In this document: positions 46,901 through 58,799 of the stretch, piece after piece
Layout: every line of letters starts with the position of its first letter
Numbering within the stretch: position 1 is the stretch's first letter
Assembly (NCBI GenBank): GCA_037833965.1
Contig: AP031355.1
Coordinates: 14,843,501-14,907,500 of the forward strand
Direction: 5' to 3'
DNA: 64,000 nt
DNA from: Marchantia polymorpha subsp. ruderalis
Taxonomy: Eukaryota; Streptophyta; Marchantiopsida; Marchantiales; Marchantiaceae
The notes under the pieces: model-generated
What the model saw: only the letters and a program-made list of their open reading frames with translations
What the model was told of the DNA's origin: nothing
The model's database searches: none
Translations under genes and position numbers: made by a program

Positions 46901-49900
46901 AGTCACGAGTTACCTTCGTCGGACAGGCACGTGTGTGCTGACCCGCAGCTGCGATGATTCTGATATAAGAACTTTCTCCTGTACTTGCTGCTGCGTAGAA
47001 GTTGGGGAGGAGAACAGTCCCTGGCAGACGACGAATGTTCTTGCCGGAATAAGAGCCTCTTGCTGGATCTTGCGACCTCGCTTTACAGTGATCCCCTCCG
47101 GGAATTTCCAGGCTCCTGTCTCAATCCCCAGGTCCTCTATATTTTCCCCTTCCGCTTCGACCTAAAGTAGATTTTACTTGCTCTCCCGATCCCCGGATGT
47201 CAAACAATTCTGCTTAAATTTTACGTAGCATAGTGCACTGAATTAGTCCTATGAGCAAGCAAGCAAGCAAACGAGCTGAGGTGCTTTTGGATCCCCCATA
47301 TTTTTTCTCAGTCGCGCACTTTTGAACTATTGGGCGAGGTAGCACGATTGGAGACAATAATCAAACTCAGGTTCTGAGCTCTTAAGTCAATGTTCGGCAA
47401 ATCTGGTGTCTGACGGTCTTGTTGTCTCCTCAAAGTTCAATGAATGGGTCGAGCGGGCACAAGGCTAAATTTGGGAGATGACTTGACCGTGCATCGGAGC
47501 AAACGGACAGCAACCCGAGAAAGTAGCACATCCATCCCCCTACATGACACATGTTCCCTCACAGGTGTCACTGTGATGATCATAAATGCGCAAAGTGTTC
47601 GACCTTGATCGATCGGAAAGGGAAGAAACTAGGATCCACGAAGATGAAGATGCTTGTTTAAATCGCCTCACAGTTCTGTATTGTGTTTGTAATCAAACAA
47701 TCTCCATTTTGTTTTGCATGGAATGGGTGTACAGACTCCCTCTATAATTCAAAATTCGGTACTCCTTCTGCACGCTTCGCTGCTCCTATCGTGGGCAAAT
47801 TTAATGCGGCGAGTTATCGACATCGGAAATGGAAATGGATCTTCGGTGTCCATTTGACTAATATTCTTCTTCCTCTATCATGGGACGCCTTGACCACCTT
47901 GACATAATCATGAGAAGTTACGAAATCGTCACCAGCTTAAGTACTCAGTGTGGATGTCAACAGCCCTAAGTTAGTTGCAACTAGAGTACTTGCGCAGAGG
48001 GTGTGCCCGAGACAGAGTAGTCCATGTGCATGCCGGTCCCCTAAGTTAGATAACGTTGGCGTGTGCCTGCCACAAAAACCTATCCTGCAGGTGAGTTGCC
48101 ATATACCAATTAAGGATGGGGATCACAACTTTCCCAATAATCCAAAACTCTAAATAATGTGTGCCTCCCGGGCATGAAGCACCCACGAAACCAAGGACTC
48201 CATATGCATATGTCTCCGGTGAGGCACGTAGACCCAGAATTCAGTAGAAAGCTTAGGTTGACGTGGTTTAACGTAGACGGAGACAAATGATTAATGGAAA
48301 TAAAGACGTGGTAGAGATCATGATGAAAATAAACAAAAAGATGGAAAAATGATTCGTCTCCTGATGTTCATGCACATCGTTTCTAGCACAAGTTGGCAAG
48401 GCCCGTCTTCCCTTATCCTATGTCCGGAGAATATCGTCGAGATTAGTTTACTTGATAATCCGAGCAGAGAGAAAATAAAAAGGATAAGTTTCTTCTGGGT
48501 GACGGTACGCCTATGGACCGTAGCTCGCATTTGTTCAAAGAACCTTTTTCTCCCTTTACCTTGGGGATGTTTGGTTGGTTGGACTCGTAATGTTGGGCCG
48601 GCGATGTTGACCTGGTTAGATACACTTCAATCCGCTCACCACATGCTCCACCCTGGTCACGTCACCACCCAAGCTCTTCAAGCATGCATGCTCATGAAAG
48701 TTCACACTATGGTAGAAAAGCGGAGATCGGAATGTGGTGAATACACGCATGAAATCTTTTCATTGGCTGATCGGTTGCAAGCTTATGCTGTGGACTGACT
48801 CAACGTTTCACTCTCGCACTCTCTCCCCCTTTCAGAAACTGCATCCCACGTACATCCAGAAATCAAATAAATCTCGAATGATTCGACTCCCATACCGGGC
48901 TAGCCCTTGATGCCGGCTCCAGCACTCAAACCAAGTGAAATGTCAGCTCAGCCGCTGCTGGTTGCTTGTAGGCGTGGATGACTATGAGCCTTGCCATTCA
49001 AAGTACTGCCGAATTCCTCTAATCGACTGCGCTTGGGGTCGCAATAGAAGTAGCTAATAGGGAGTCTTATTATATATAATTGAATGATTCCTCACAAGAA
49101 CTATAACTCGACTTTGTTGGGACTTCTCCGTAATACATTACGCTATATCCATACAAAGATATCGAGTAATTCCAGATTCTAAATTCTGCTCACTTGAAGA
49201 AGAAGGGCCTCCTGAGCTTTCAATAGGTCTTATAGTAAAATAAATAAGATATAAAATAAATGTAGTTGTTTCCAAAACCATCTTCTTTGGGATACGGTGA
49301 GCGTTCCCATCCTCCATTCAATCCTCTTAGATTATATTTTAGAACGTATATCGGTGATTCTACTTTATTACTATACTTCACCCCAAAAGGAAAGTAGTCA
49401 TTCTAGAATACTGAGGGTAGGTAGTGGAGAGGAGGAGAAATCTTGAGAATACAACTGATCATACAATTGAAGTATTTTTTCCAAGTTCTATAAGCTTTAA
49501 AGGTTCATTTAAACTTGAGTGAATCATTTTCATAATTTTTTGAAAGAAATTAAGTATTTTTTATCATAGATCATGACGATAGTCGCAATTAGGGAATATA
49601 ATCAATAGCAAAATGGTACTCCCATCCTCGAATTGTACCATAAATGGGGAGTAGGAATATTCATCCTTTGCTTCCCAAAGACGAGGATAATTGTAGGACT
49701 ATCCAAAGAAAAAGCTGCAACATTCGGAGCAGCAGAGGTACTGTTCGCTCCCCTCGCATTCCCAAACGCGAGGGCCGATTTCCTGGTCCCTCGTTGGAGT
49801 CCGAAGAAGAAGAAGCAGAAGAAGCTGGCACACGCGGCTCCAAGGAGACACTGGTTTCTTCCGTGCGAGTACAATCCGCATCCAACCAATCACTCAAGCA

Positions 49901-52200
49901 ACTCAGAGTGATTGAATCTTCTCCTTTTGTTGCTGTGAGGATTACCCCCTCGTAGAAACTTTACTGCCAAACGGACCATTATAACGGCCGGACCGGTGAT
50001 TACCAATCTTGTAATTATTAGCTGCGTGGTTGGTTTTGGGTCTTCGTGCAAGTGACGGTAGCAGCCTCACTTTGTGTAGTTCTGGGACGAAGAGAAAGGG
50101 GAAGAGGTATGGGTTTAGTTTGATGTTATAATATGGCATAGATTGTTGCAAAGAAGCAAGTCGCTAAGTCACCCAGTCATCAAAAGATATTCTCAACCTT
50201 TCGATATGTTTCTGAGGACATTATTTGATTTTCCGGAAGTCGAAAGAGTTTTGACAACGATTTCCTTCGCTCTGTGGATATGAATTTTGTTGGTTTTCTC
50301 ATTCCCCTATGATCACCGCCGTTAATGCCGAGAAGACTCACGGATTACTTTTTTCACACATTTTTTCCAGGCAGAATTATTAGCTCACAATCAGAATGAG
50401 AAGATGTATTCGGAGGCATGTTTTATTCCGCCAAAATAATTCAATTATTAAAACTTGGGCCAATCAGAAATTCCCAAAGTAGATTCCAATGCACAACTTA
50501 TTGGGATAATGTAACCGTACCAGCGCCTTCAATATATAAATAAAAACTTGGATATAAATATTACTGCATATGATGTAAGCAAAAGAAGAAGAACACCCTT
50601 CTTTAAAATATTGATTGTCTTAACAACAAATTATTCTACTTTGTGGCTTGCGGTGAGTAAACTGTTCTAACAAGGGCCCAGTAAGAACCGGAAGCCATCA
50701 AAAATTCGTTTGGAAGATTAGTGTCACTGCTCTTGGTAAGATTAGCCCCACGTCTTCAGCAAGTATATTTTAGGCAGCTACCAAGGATTTTGTCTTTTCT
50801 GGTAAGTGACTACTGAATGACTAGGCTAAAACACAAATTATTCCGTCACAATTTATTCAAGTTAACACATGACGAGCGAATGTACGAGCAAAAGTGTAGA
50901 GAGAGATATAGAGAGAGCAGGCCGTGATACTCTTTTTGTCATATACAAAGCTCTTTATTTTAGGTGCAGATCCAATCGCTCATAGTGCCCATGCATTGCG
51001 TACAGTTGTCATTATGCGTACATATTAATCTTATTGACCGGCAATGATTTCCTAATCTTTATTCTGCTTCTTTGTCCAAATAAGTCCCCAGCTCAACTTC
51101 AACGTAGGATAGAAAAGAAACAAAAGATCGTGGACTGTCGATTGTTCTTTTCATTTCTCAACCATTGTTGCCTGGCCAGCGGGTGCAAAACTTTGTACGA
51201 CAAGCAAAATTCAATGAGTAGGGCTAGTAATGCTAGTTTTATTTACGTATAGGACTTAAGGTTTCTAGTCTAGCCACTGAGCTCCTGTTGTAGATCAACA
51301 CTAAATATATTTTCAATTTGAACAAAGTATGCTCAATCAAGCATTAGCATTCAAATTTTATGGGTTCATCTCTTGTGCAGGTTTGCAGCAGTGAAGATGT
51401 TGGAGGCATTGTCCTGGTGTGACAAGCGTTGTGCTTGGGCGTTAGACTATATAAGAAAGAACCTACGCAGATATTTGAAGGTCTTGCCTTCTTGGAGAAT
51501 TTTGAGGTAGATGGGCAGGTTAAGGATATGATCCATGAAATTCCTGCAAGTTGATTTTTGCCCATTTTACACGAGGAACTTGAGCGCGAAACGTTGTGAA
51601 TTGGGCCATGCACATGCTTAGACGAGAGGAGATGAAAAGAGACCATTGAACTAGATTTAGACTATGGTCAAGTTTGGGCAACATTCCTGCTTCATCTTTC
51701 ACTCGAGGTCCCCTTCCATATCCCTGAGACTTGACTCGATCGGAGTCTGGACACCCGGTTGATATGTTAGGTACCCTCCCTCACCCACGCACATCGAACT
51801 TGCACCAACTTCATTTACTCCTTACAAATTAGCACGAGAAGCGTTGGCCTTCATGTTTGGAAGCTGAGCCTGGAGCACCAAGCATCGAAAGTGGAAGAAA
51901 ACCAGGTGACTTGAATGTTCCAATGGCAGTGGCAATGATAAGGGCATGGAGATTCCATAATCCTTGAAGGATCAAATTTCGTATCAGGTCCAGTGCAGAC
52001 TGTGAGGATCATCTGGACATAATCAATGATCCAGGGCAGGCTCATGTGTCGACAATGCTCGCTAATACATTACAGGAACGGGAGTCAAGCGATACGAGTC
52101 AGCGTCCATCGCCGCTGGCGACTCTAGACGGGCTGCGAAGTGCAGCCGGCCTCATCGCCAAGTATCGCAGCCATCAAAACAGAGTACGAGCTGACAATCG
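46901..52200. other. mostly AT-rich gene-poor DNA
   Basis: A 149-codon ATG frame at 48349-48798 (plus) is the longest in this stretch and matches nothing I recognise. The remaining frames are short and overlap on opposite strands. No splice chain, RNA gene or transposon signature was seen. Confidence 0.55.
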
Positions 52201-53560
52201 TTAATGAGTGCCCGCTAAATATGCGAGGCGGTGGCAGCAGAGGTAGTAGTAGAAGAAGGAGTAGTAGTAGTCGTCGTCGTAGTGACTGAGAGGGCCAGTG
52301 TTCCCAGCTCCATGCAGCGGCGGACGGAGAGCAGACGCGAGGCCGACCACGAATCTGGGTCCTGCAACGATCGCCGTGGGGGGTCCGGGCCCGTCGTTTC
52401 CCGGGGGCGGGTCTTCCTTCCAGTTGGCATCTCTCTATCACGAACAGACTAGACTCGCCTTTCCCGTCCTTGGCACGGTGCCGACCTCCACCTCACCTCA
52501 CTCACCGGCTATTCCAAATCGAGCCTGCTGACTGGCCGCGACGCCTGTTGCGAATGTTCGTGAGCGAGCAAGCCGGTGGTGGTGGCCAATCGGGCCCGGG
52601 CGGTCCAGACCTGCGGCCGCCCCTCGGGGCCTGGCGGACGGAGACGGGAGCCTCACAGAATCATGCTCCGCTCGAAGGCTCCGTAAGTGTTATGACCTCC
52701 TGTACCTTCTTGTATGTACCACAACATCATGAGCAGATGTGGCTGCTCCTGCGTCCACCACGTGGCGCGGAGGATCACCGAGTTCATGCTGGCGTGGGAG
52801 GAACCGGAGTTTCCTCAGAGGCATCAGGCCGCAAATCCTCTCCCGCAGAAGGCAAAGGAACGGACTTTTACTCGCGGGAATGATGTCGGCACGAGCTGTC
52901 TAATTGTTACGCACCGAGGCCGAACGCTGCAGCGACCTGGGGATCGGCGACTGGACGCGGGCGAAAATTCGGGCGATGTAAACAATTCGGGCCAGCATCC
53001 GGCATCCGAGGGCAGGCCCGAGAACGTGTAACTGCTGATGGCCAGTTCCGCAGAGCGCCGGTGGCTCAGATCGGATCCACAGCTTCTTACCCAACCGAGC
53101 GCATCGAAGTTAGTTGAGGGACGCGGACGGTCGCATTCGGCGAGCGCCTCGGGCTCGGGGCGCGTCGTGAGACGGAGCGAGCGCGAGTGAGGGACAAATC
53201 GCCCTCCGTGGGTGGGACCCGCCTGCGGTCATTCGCGTCCCCGGCCGCAGAGCATTCTTCTTCTTCTGCTTCTCCTTCTCCTCCTTCCTTCCTTCCTTCC
53301 TTACTTCTTCTTCTTCCGCCTCGCCTCGCCTCGCCATTAGCGAGACGAGAGCCGAGAGCCGCCTGGTGCAATCCAGTGACATTCGGGACAGTGACCGTGT
53401 CACTGTCCGACCCTGCGCGGCCCGCGCCGTCTGGGCTTCGCATTAGCTGCCGAGGTTTACTTTTTTTACCCCGGACGTAGCTCCCGAAGCCGAGCGGGCG
53501 GGCGTGCTCAGGGAAGGAAAGGAAAGGGAAGGAAAGCGAGGCCTGCGGAAGGAGAAACTG
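52201..53560. other. GC-rich upstream block ahead of the gene at 58.8 kb
   Basis: GC content rises here, with a trinucleotide-rich stretch at 52229-52285 and (TTCC)n at 53284-53302. Long frames on both strands carry no domain. By analogy with the other loci, this looks like promoter DNA. Confidence 0.4.
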
Positions 53561-53870
53561 AGGAGCACAGAAGGAGGGTGAGGGTGAGGCTAAGGGAAAG
53601 GGAAAGGGAAGGCAAGGCAAGGGAAGACTTTGGAACAGTGGAGGAGGTGGTGGGCCCGGGCAGGGCTGCCACGCCGCTAACGTCTTGGTTGCTTCGTGCT
53701 CTTTTTTCTACTACTGCAGGCAGCTCCGCCTTTTTCCTGGCCTGCCTTCGCCTTCGGCCCGCGCTCGCTCGCTCTCTTTTTCATTCTCTGCTGCTGCTGC
53801 GGTCGCCTCCTCCTCCCTCTCTCGCTCCGCGCCTGGGAGCCGCCTCCTGCTCCTCCTCCATCCTTTACTA

Positions 53871-53896
<26 letters not shown>
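53871..53896. repeat. (CT)n microsatellite
   Basis: About 13 CT units are directly visible in the putative leader exon. Confidence 0.9.
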
Positions 53897-53905
<9 letters not shown>

Positions 53906-54142
53906 CCTCTCCCTGTGTCGCCCTCGCCTCTGGTGCTGCCGGTGCCCACTGCCTTTTATGCCTGCGAGAGTCTGCGAGAGCCTGCCTTGCCTTGCTGCCT
54001 GCGAGGACGACGTCGTCGTCGTCTTCACTTCGCCTGTCTGCGTTCGCCATCCCTCTCCTCTCTCGCGCGTGGAGGTGGCCGGGGCCCGGACGGGACTCTA
54101 GTCGTCCACTCTCCTGCTGCTCCTCCTCTTCACCTCGCTCTC

Positions 54143-54164
54143 GCTCTCTCTCTCTCTCTCTCTC
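54143..54164. repeat. (TC)n microsatellite
   Basis: About 11 TC units are directly visible in the putative leader exon. Confidence 0.85.
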
Positions 54165-54328
54165 GCTCTCTCTGCAGTACGAGTATCGTGTCCCGTCCTG
54201 TCTCTCTTGGCCCCCGCCCTACCCGTCGCGCTTTCGTGTCCGTCCTGGTGCTGCTGCATCTGCTGCCACCTTTTCCCCGATTACAATCGTCGTCCCGACT
54301 GAAGAGATTGGAGCGAGCAGTTTTAGAG

Positions 54329-57300
54329 GTAGGTTCCCATCCTCCCGTAGCTCGTCGATTTGTTTGCTTGGCGGGTCTAGCATCTGATGTGAGTCAGTCG
54401 GTCGCGCGGGCGGCCCGCGGACATGGTCGTGTGTGGCAAGTCCGTCCTCTGTCTCTTGTGGACTCGTCCGAGGTCGGGAAATGGGTGGAGCGGCAGCTTT
54501 GATGTATGCGGGTTTATGGAGAGAGCGAGAGAGGGAGAGGCAGAGAGAGGGAGAGAGTGAAAGTCGGTTATATCCGCATGCTCGTTTACAGCTGGGACGC
54601 AGCTGCTGGGGGCATGCGCGTCGGGACGGGACTTGGTTCGTATGCGGCTTGTGCGGTGTCGGGGCCGTCTTTTGTTTGCATTACGTCGTCTGCCGAATGG
54701 AGAGGAGTGGATTGTCTAGCAATCCGCGTTCACGTCAGCCGGCCATTTCTTGTCGCTCCTCCCGCGAACCTGTATGTCTTGAAGTCTCTTGCTCATGCAC
54801 ATGGACACATTCTCTTCTGCCTTCTGCGTCTTTGCGTGGACACGTACACGTACAAATCTAGTCGTTCCGCCAGATTAACATAAACGTTCGAAACTCTCTC
54901 TCTCTCGCCGTCGTGCTGTAATCCTCGAACGGATGCTTTAAATAGCCACGTGTACCATTACATTGTCCATGGCTCTCGCTCGATTCCTCGGTGGTTAACG
55001 TTCTCTTGCTCTCCTCCGTTCGCTCCGAATGGCGTCGGGGCTATTTCTCTCATGTCGCTCTCTGTCGCAAATCGCCTGCTTTTGAGTCTGTCTGCTTTGA
55101 CACGTGGGCGTAGAAATCCACTCTCGATTTTATTATTGACGCATTGCGTGACGCTTCGGAAGTTGAGCCAGGGACACCGGTAATTGGCTCGCTCTGGCGA
55201 AATAGATGGCAAATGCGTGTCTGTCGGTCAAGCCGGCTGTGTCATTGGCAAGGTAGGGCGTTTTCTTTAACGTGAATCTTTAGTAGCCTCTGTCCAAAGT
55301 ATGAACAATGTTCCTGATCATGTCGGGTATTCTTCAACATAATCAATTTCAAATTTACGCCAGACGCACAGGGTTCATGGTTGCCACCAACTTCCCCACT
55401 CATTTTCGATCGAGTGACACTGTGGCAACACTAGGACAGAAAACAATACCAGATTTTTACCAGTCATGATAGTGGCACAAGTAATTCACTTGACGAATTG
55501 GCATGGCCACATGCTTGTTCTCAAACCTGAGTAGTAGTCTTCTGCCAGTCTCTTGTCTGTATATGTGTTTTCTCCCATCAGAGATGTGAGCCTTCGAACT
55601 GTGAACATTTATTGTGATTCAGCCTTCGAACCGTAAACATTCACTGTAGGATTATATTGGGATCTAAGTGTTGAAGCCACTGGCTTTGTTGAAATTAACC
55701 AAAAATCAGCTTGGGACTGCTACTACTTTTTCCTGCCAGAGCCGAGTGATATCGTCGCATTGCGGAAGATGCAGAAGTCTCAGTGAGGTAGACAGGGCAT
55801 GTCAGACCTTGTTATCTTAGCCTTCCTTGTATTGAGGTAATTTAGGTTTAGACTTTGTCCCCCGGAGTGGCTGCGGTTAGACATTTTGTAGTACACATGG
55901 TGAGGAATGTTCATGAAGGAAAGCCACGTAGTTTGCACTGCACTTAGGGACAGAGCTGTAATATAATTCAAACAGGGTGATTTCTCACGTTAAAAGGACG
56001 TCCAACATGAAAGCAGAGTGTTAGACGATTAGCAGGTACAATGGGCTTAAGATTATAGAGATGCAGATATATTGAAGATAGCTTGAATATTGTGGGGTCA
56101 GTCATTTGTGAATCAAGGTCTCCGTCTCCATCGTTCACAGCAGATGAAGTCAAAGAAGTTTGTCAGGCGGAAAATTATCACACCGGATCTCGAGGACTTG
56201 GTGTCTATTGAAGGCTGTCCAGATCGGGGTTAGTTTGTCGTATTTATTCTCATCGTTAGAGGAATAAAAACATCCAAAATTGACTGACTAATAGGAGGTC
56301 AAGACTTAACTGAAAGTTACGAATTTATGTTTGACTTGGTTGATTTATGTTTGAAAAGGCTCGATTGCGGTTGCAGTGAATACCAAGATAAAGGGACTTT
56401 TGAAGATTACTTGGAGAAAAGCATTTGCCACATGTTTGGATAAACCTCGGGATGAAATGGAACCTGAAGTTTAATGGAGTAGTGTACATGCCTAGAAAGT
56501 TGAAGTGCATGATGACAGGCAGGAGATATCTTTATTCATCATGGGAAACAAACTTGGAATAGAAACAACGATCATGTCCTAACTTTGACTCTCCTTATTC
56601 AGTGAATGTATATATAGAGGCATGGGTTGAAAGGTTTAGTGAACATATTTGGGTTTTAGGCACTTAGCATAGTCATCACTTACCAGGTAGGAAACCTTTG
56701 CTCGTAAAGTTGGACAGCTTGACACAAAACTACTAAATTTCAGTAGGAAGAGCCGGGCACAATCACTAAATTTCAAAAGCAAATGCTTTTCGAACTCTAT
56801 AATGGATTATCGAAATAAACTTGGATAATAGCGAGTACAAGCACAAATCTTAAAGCACCATGCGTAGGAATTATTGCCACAATCTATTACTTCAAATTTA
56901 AGAGATGGGTAGTCTCCAGATGCACTGGGGAAAGTTTTAAAGTAGAAATTGTTGGGAGGATCCTAGCGTGTTCAGGTGCAGAAATCACACTCTTGGAGAT
57001 ATCTACCACCAAGTATACTGACCTATCATTACAGTTCAGGTATCATATTTTAACTCTTCAACTAACTGTCTTACCCAACGCATAACGTAGCACATGGGAA
57101 CGACATATAGACTGTTGAAGGTTGGTAGACTTCCCTTCTCATCAACAAAACCGCTTCTATAGTACATGTTGACTTCTCAAGTTCATGTATTCTACCTTTC
57201 ATCTCTCTGACTTATGTTTGAGATTGCTTTCACTACAGTTTATGCACTCATTGCATATTAATTTCAATGCGGCTGATTATGTGTTATGTTCTATGATCTG

Positions 57301-58799
57301 TACATATTCTATATGTTTAGAAGGTTTCCGTCTCTGTTAGATGTATCGTCAGTGGGTATATCCATGTGGATTCCATCAGGTATAGAACAACCTGAGAAGG
57401 GTACATACCAGACATAAAAACTAAATTTTACTCCGTTATCATTTTCATCTCCTGCGTAAGATCCTGATCAAGTTTTTGAGGGGTTAGGAACTTATGAGGT
57501 TGCTTGCTATCGGTTTCTTTGTCCCCAATTGCTGCAACTAATTTTGCCAAATAATCAGTACTAGAGTAAGTGCATTGTTCAAATACACCTGCTTTTTGTC
57601 GTCAAGTTCCGTCGTGTATATGTCTGTTGGCGTAAAATGGAAGTTACTATTTTTATTCTGCTGCAAATGTCATCAGTGTTTGCTTGCATATTCAGCACAC
57701 TTTAGACCAGGGTTGAATTGTTACTTCGGGTTTCTCATGAGAAGCAACTGTATTACAGGATCAAACTTGAAAATCTTACCTGACTAATCTCACTTCCTGG
57801 CTATCTCATGTCGAGCCATTTTTGAAAAATTCTGTTGTCGACCTTTTACTTTTGATCGCTTTCAGAATAAATTATTAATGAAATGCAATCAAAATCATAA
57901 CGCTCAGTTTTTTACATTTTTATAGTGGAGTGAACTGCATACCTCATTCCACAACATTTCTGTTGTACTCTTGGTCTAATATTCATGATCAGACCTGTTT
58001 CCAGTCTTTTGAGTGTTCTTTCTCGTATACCTTGTACCAGCAGAAAGGTGTATTCTGATTTTTTCTACATATAAAAACTGTATCCCCATGTGCAGTCAAT
58101 CCTTATGCTCTCGATATTTTACTCTATGGTAATACTTAATTCTCAGTAACATTTTGTGTGTTGTGGAATTTGTCCTTTTATCAAAGAGACGGTTAAGCAT
58201 TTCATTTCTTTTTCTACCGATCTTACAATGCATGAGTTCATGTCGCATGTACACAATATTTACATTGCAATGTAAAATAAAGAAGAGGACTTTTTATGTT
58301 TCTAAGAAACTCTCTGATTTGTCTGACTGTAGGGTCGGATGTGAGGGAACAGCATTTGGGGCTCCTATTGTTGTGCAGCGTAGCTAGAACTGTGCTGATA
58401 TCTCTCAGAAATGACGATGCCTTAAACGTGGCCTCATTTCCAGTACTGAAACAGCATGTTCTTCAACAAGTTCCGTTTGACTAAGCATGGTATGTGCTAA
58501 AATTTTACTTGTTTTCCATTCGCTTGAACTAGGAAGGTGGCACATAGTTCATACATGTATTGCAGCTTTGATTGACACTGTTGCTTACCTTCTACAAAAT
58601 CAGGAATACCGTAGGCGGGTGGACTGTGACGTTTGTGAGTAAGAGGGTTCTCAAGTGATCACTGAAGGCGATATACTTGCACCAACAGAAGCGGCGTTGA
58701 CAGTGTTCATCGCAGAAATAACATGACGCTCACTCGAGAACAGGGCTCAGCTGACTTCAACCATCAGGGACCCTCATTCTGAAGACATATAGAGATATT
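54329..58799. other. AT-rich stretch, possible leader intron, no gene seen
   Basis: No coding signature appears on either strand. If the donor at 54328 is used, most of this is intron. Several acceptors lie close upstream of the start codon, for example after ACAAAATCAG near 58603 and GGGCTCAG near 58750. A 32-bp direct repeat lies at 55590-55651. Confidence 0.5.
55590..55651. repeat. imperfect direct repeat of 32 bp, two copies
   Basis: Both copies start with GCCTTCGAAC and continue with similar sequence (GTGAACATTTATTGTG versus GTAAACATTCACTGTA). They sit in AT-rich DNA in the possible leader intron. Confidence 0.7.

Larger units (their letters stand above)
53561..54328 (+). promoter_or_regulatory. 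putative noncoding leader exon of the Agenet-B3-AP2 gene
   Basis: The block is pyrimidine-rich on the plus strand, with (CT)n tracts at 53871-53896 and 54143-54164, and ends at a strong splice donor (TTTTAGAG followed by GTAGGT) at 54328. It could be the 5' UTR exon of the plus-strand gene whose first coding exon is at 58800, which would imply a leader intron of roughly 4.4 kb. The 269- and 268-codon frames here encode only Ser/Leu/Pro-rich low-complexity peptides. Confidence 0.4.

Noticed and set aside
53087-54502. Ser/Leu/Pro-rich frames of up to 269 codons
   Set aside because: They arise from translation of CT-rich leader DNA. Overlapping frames on both strands are equally long.
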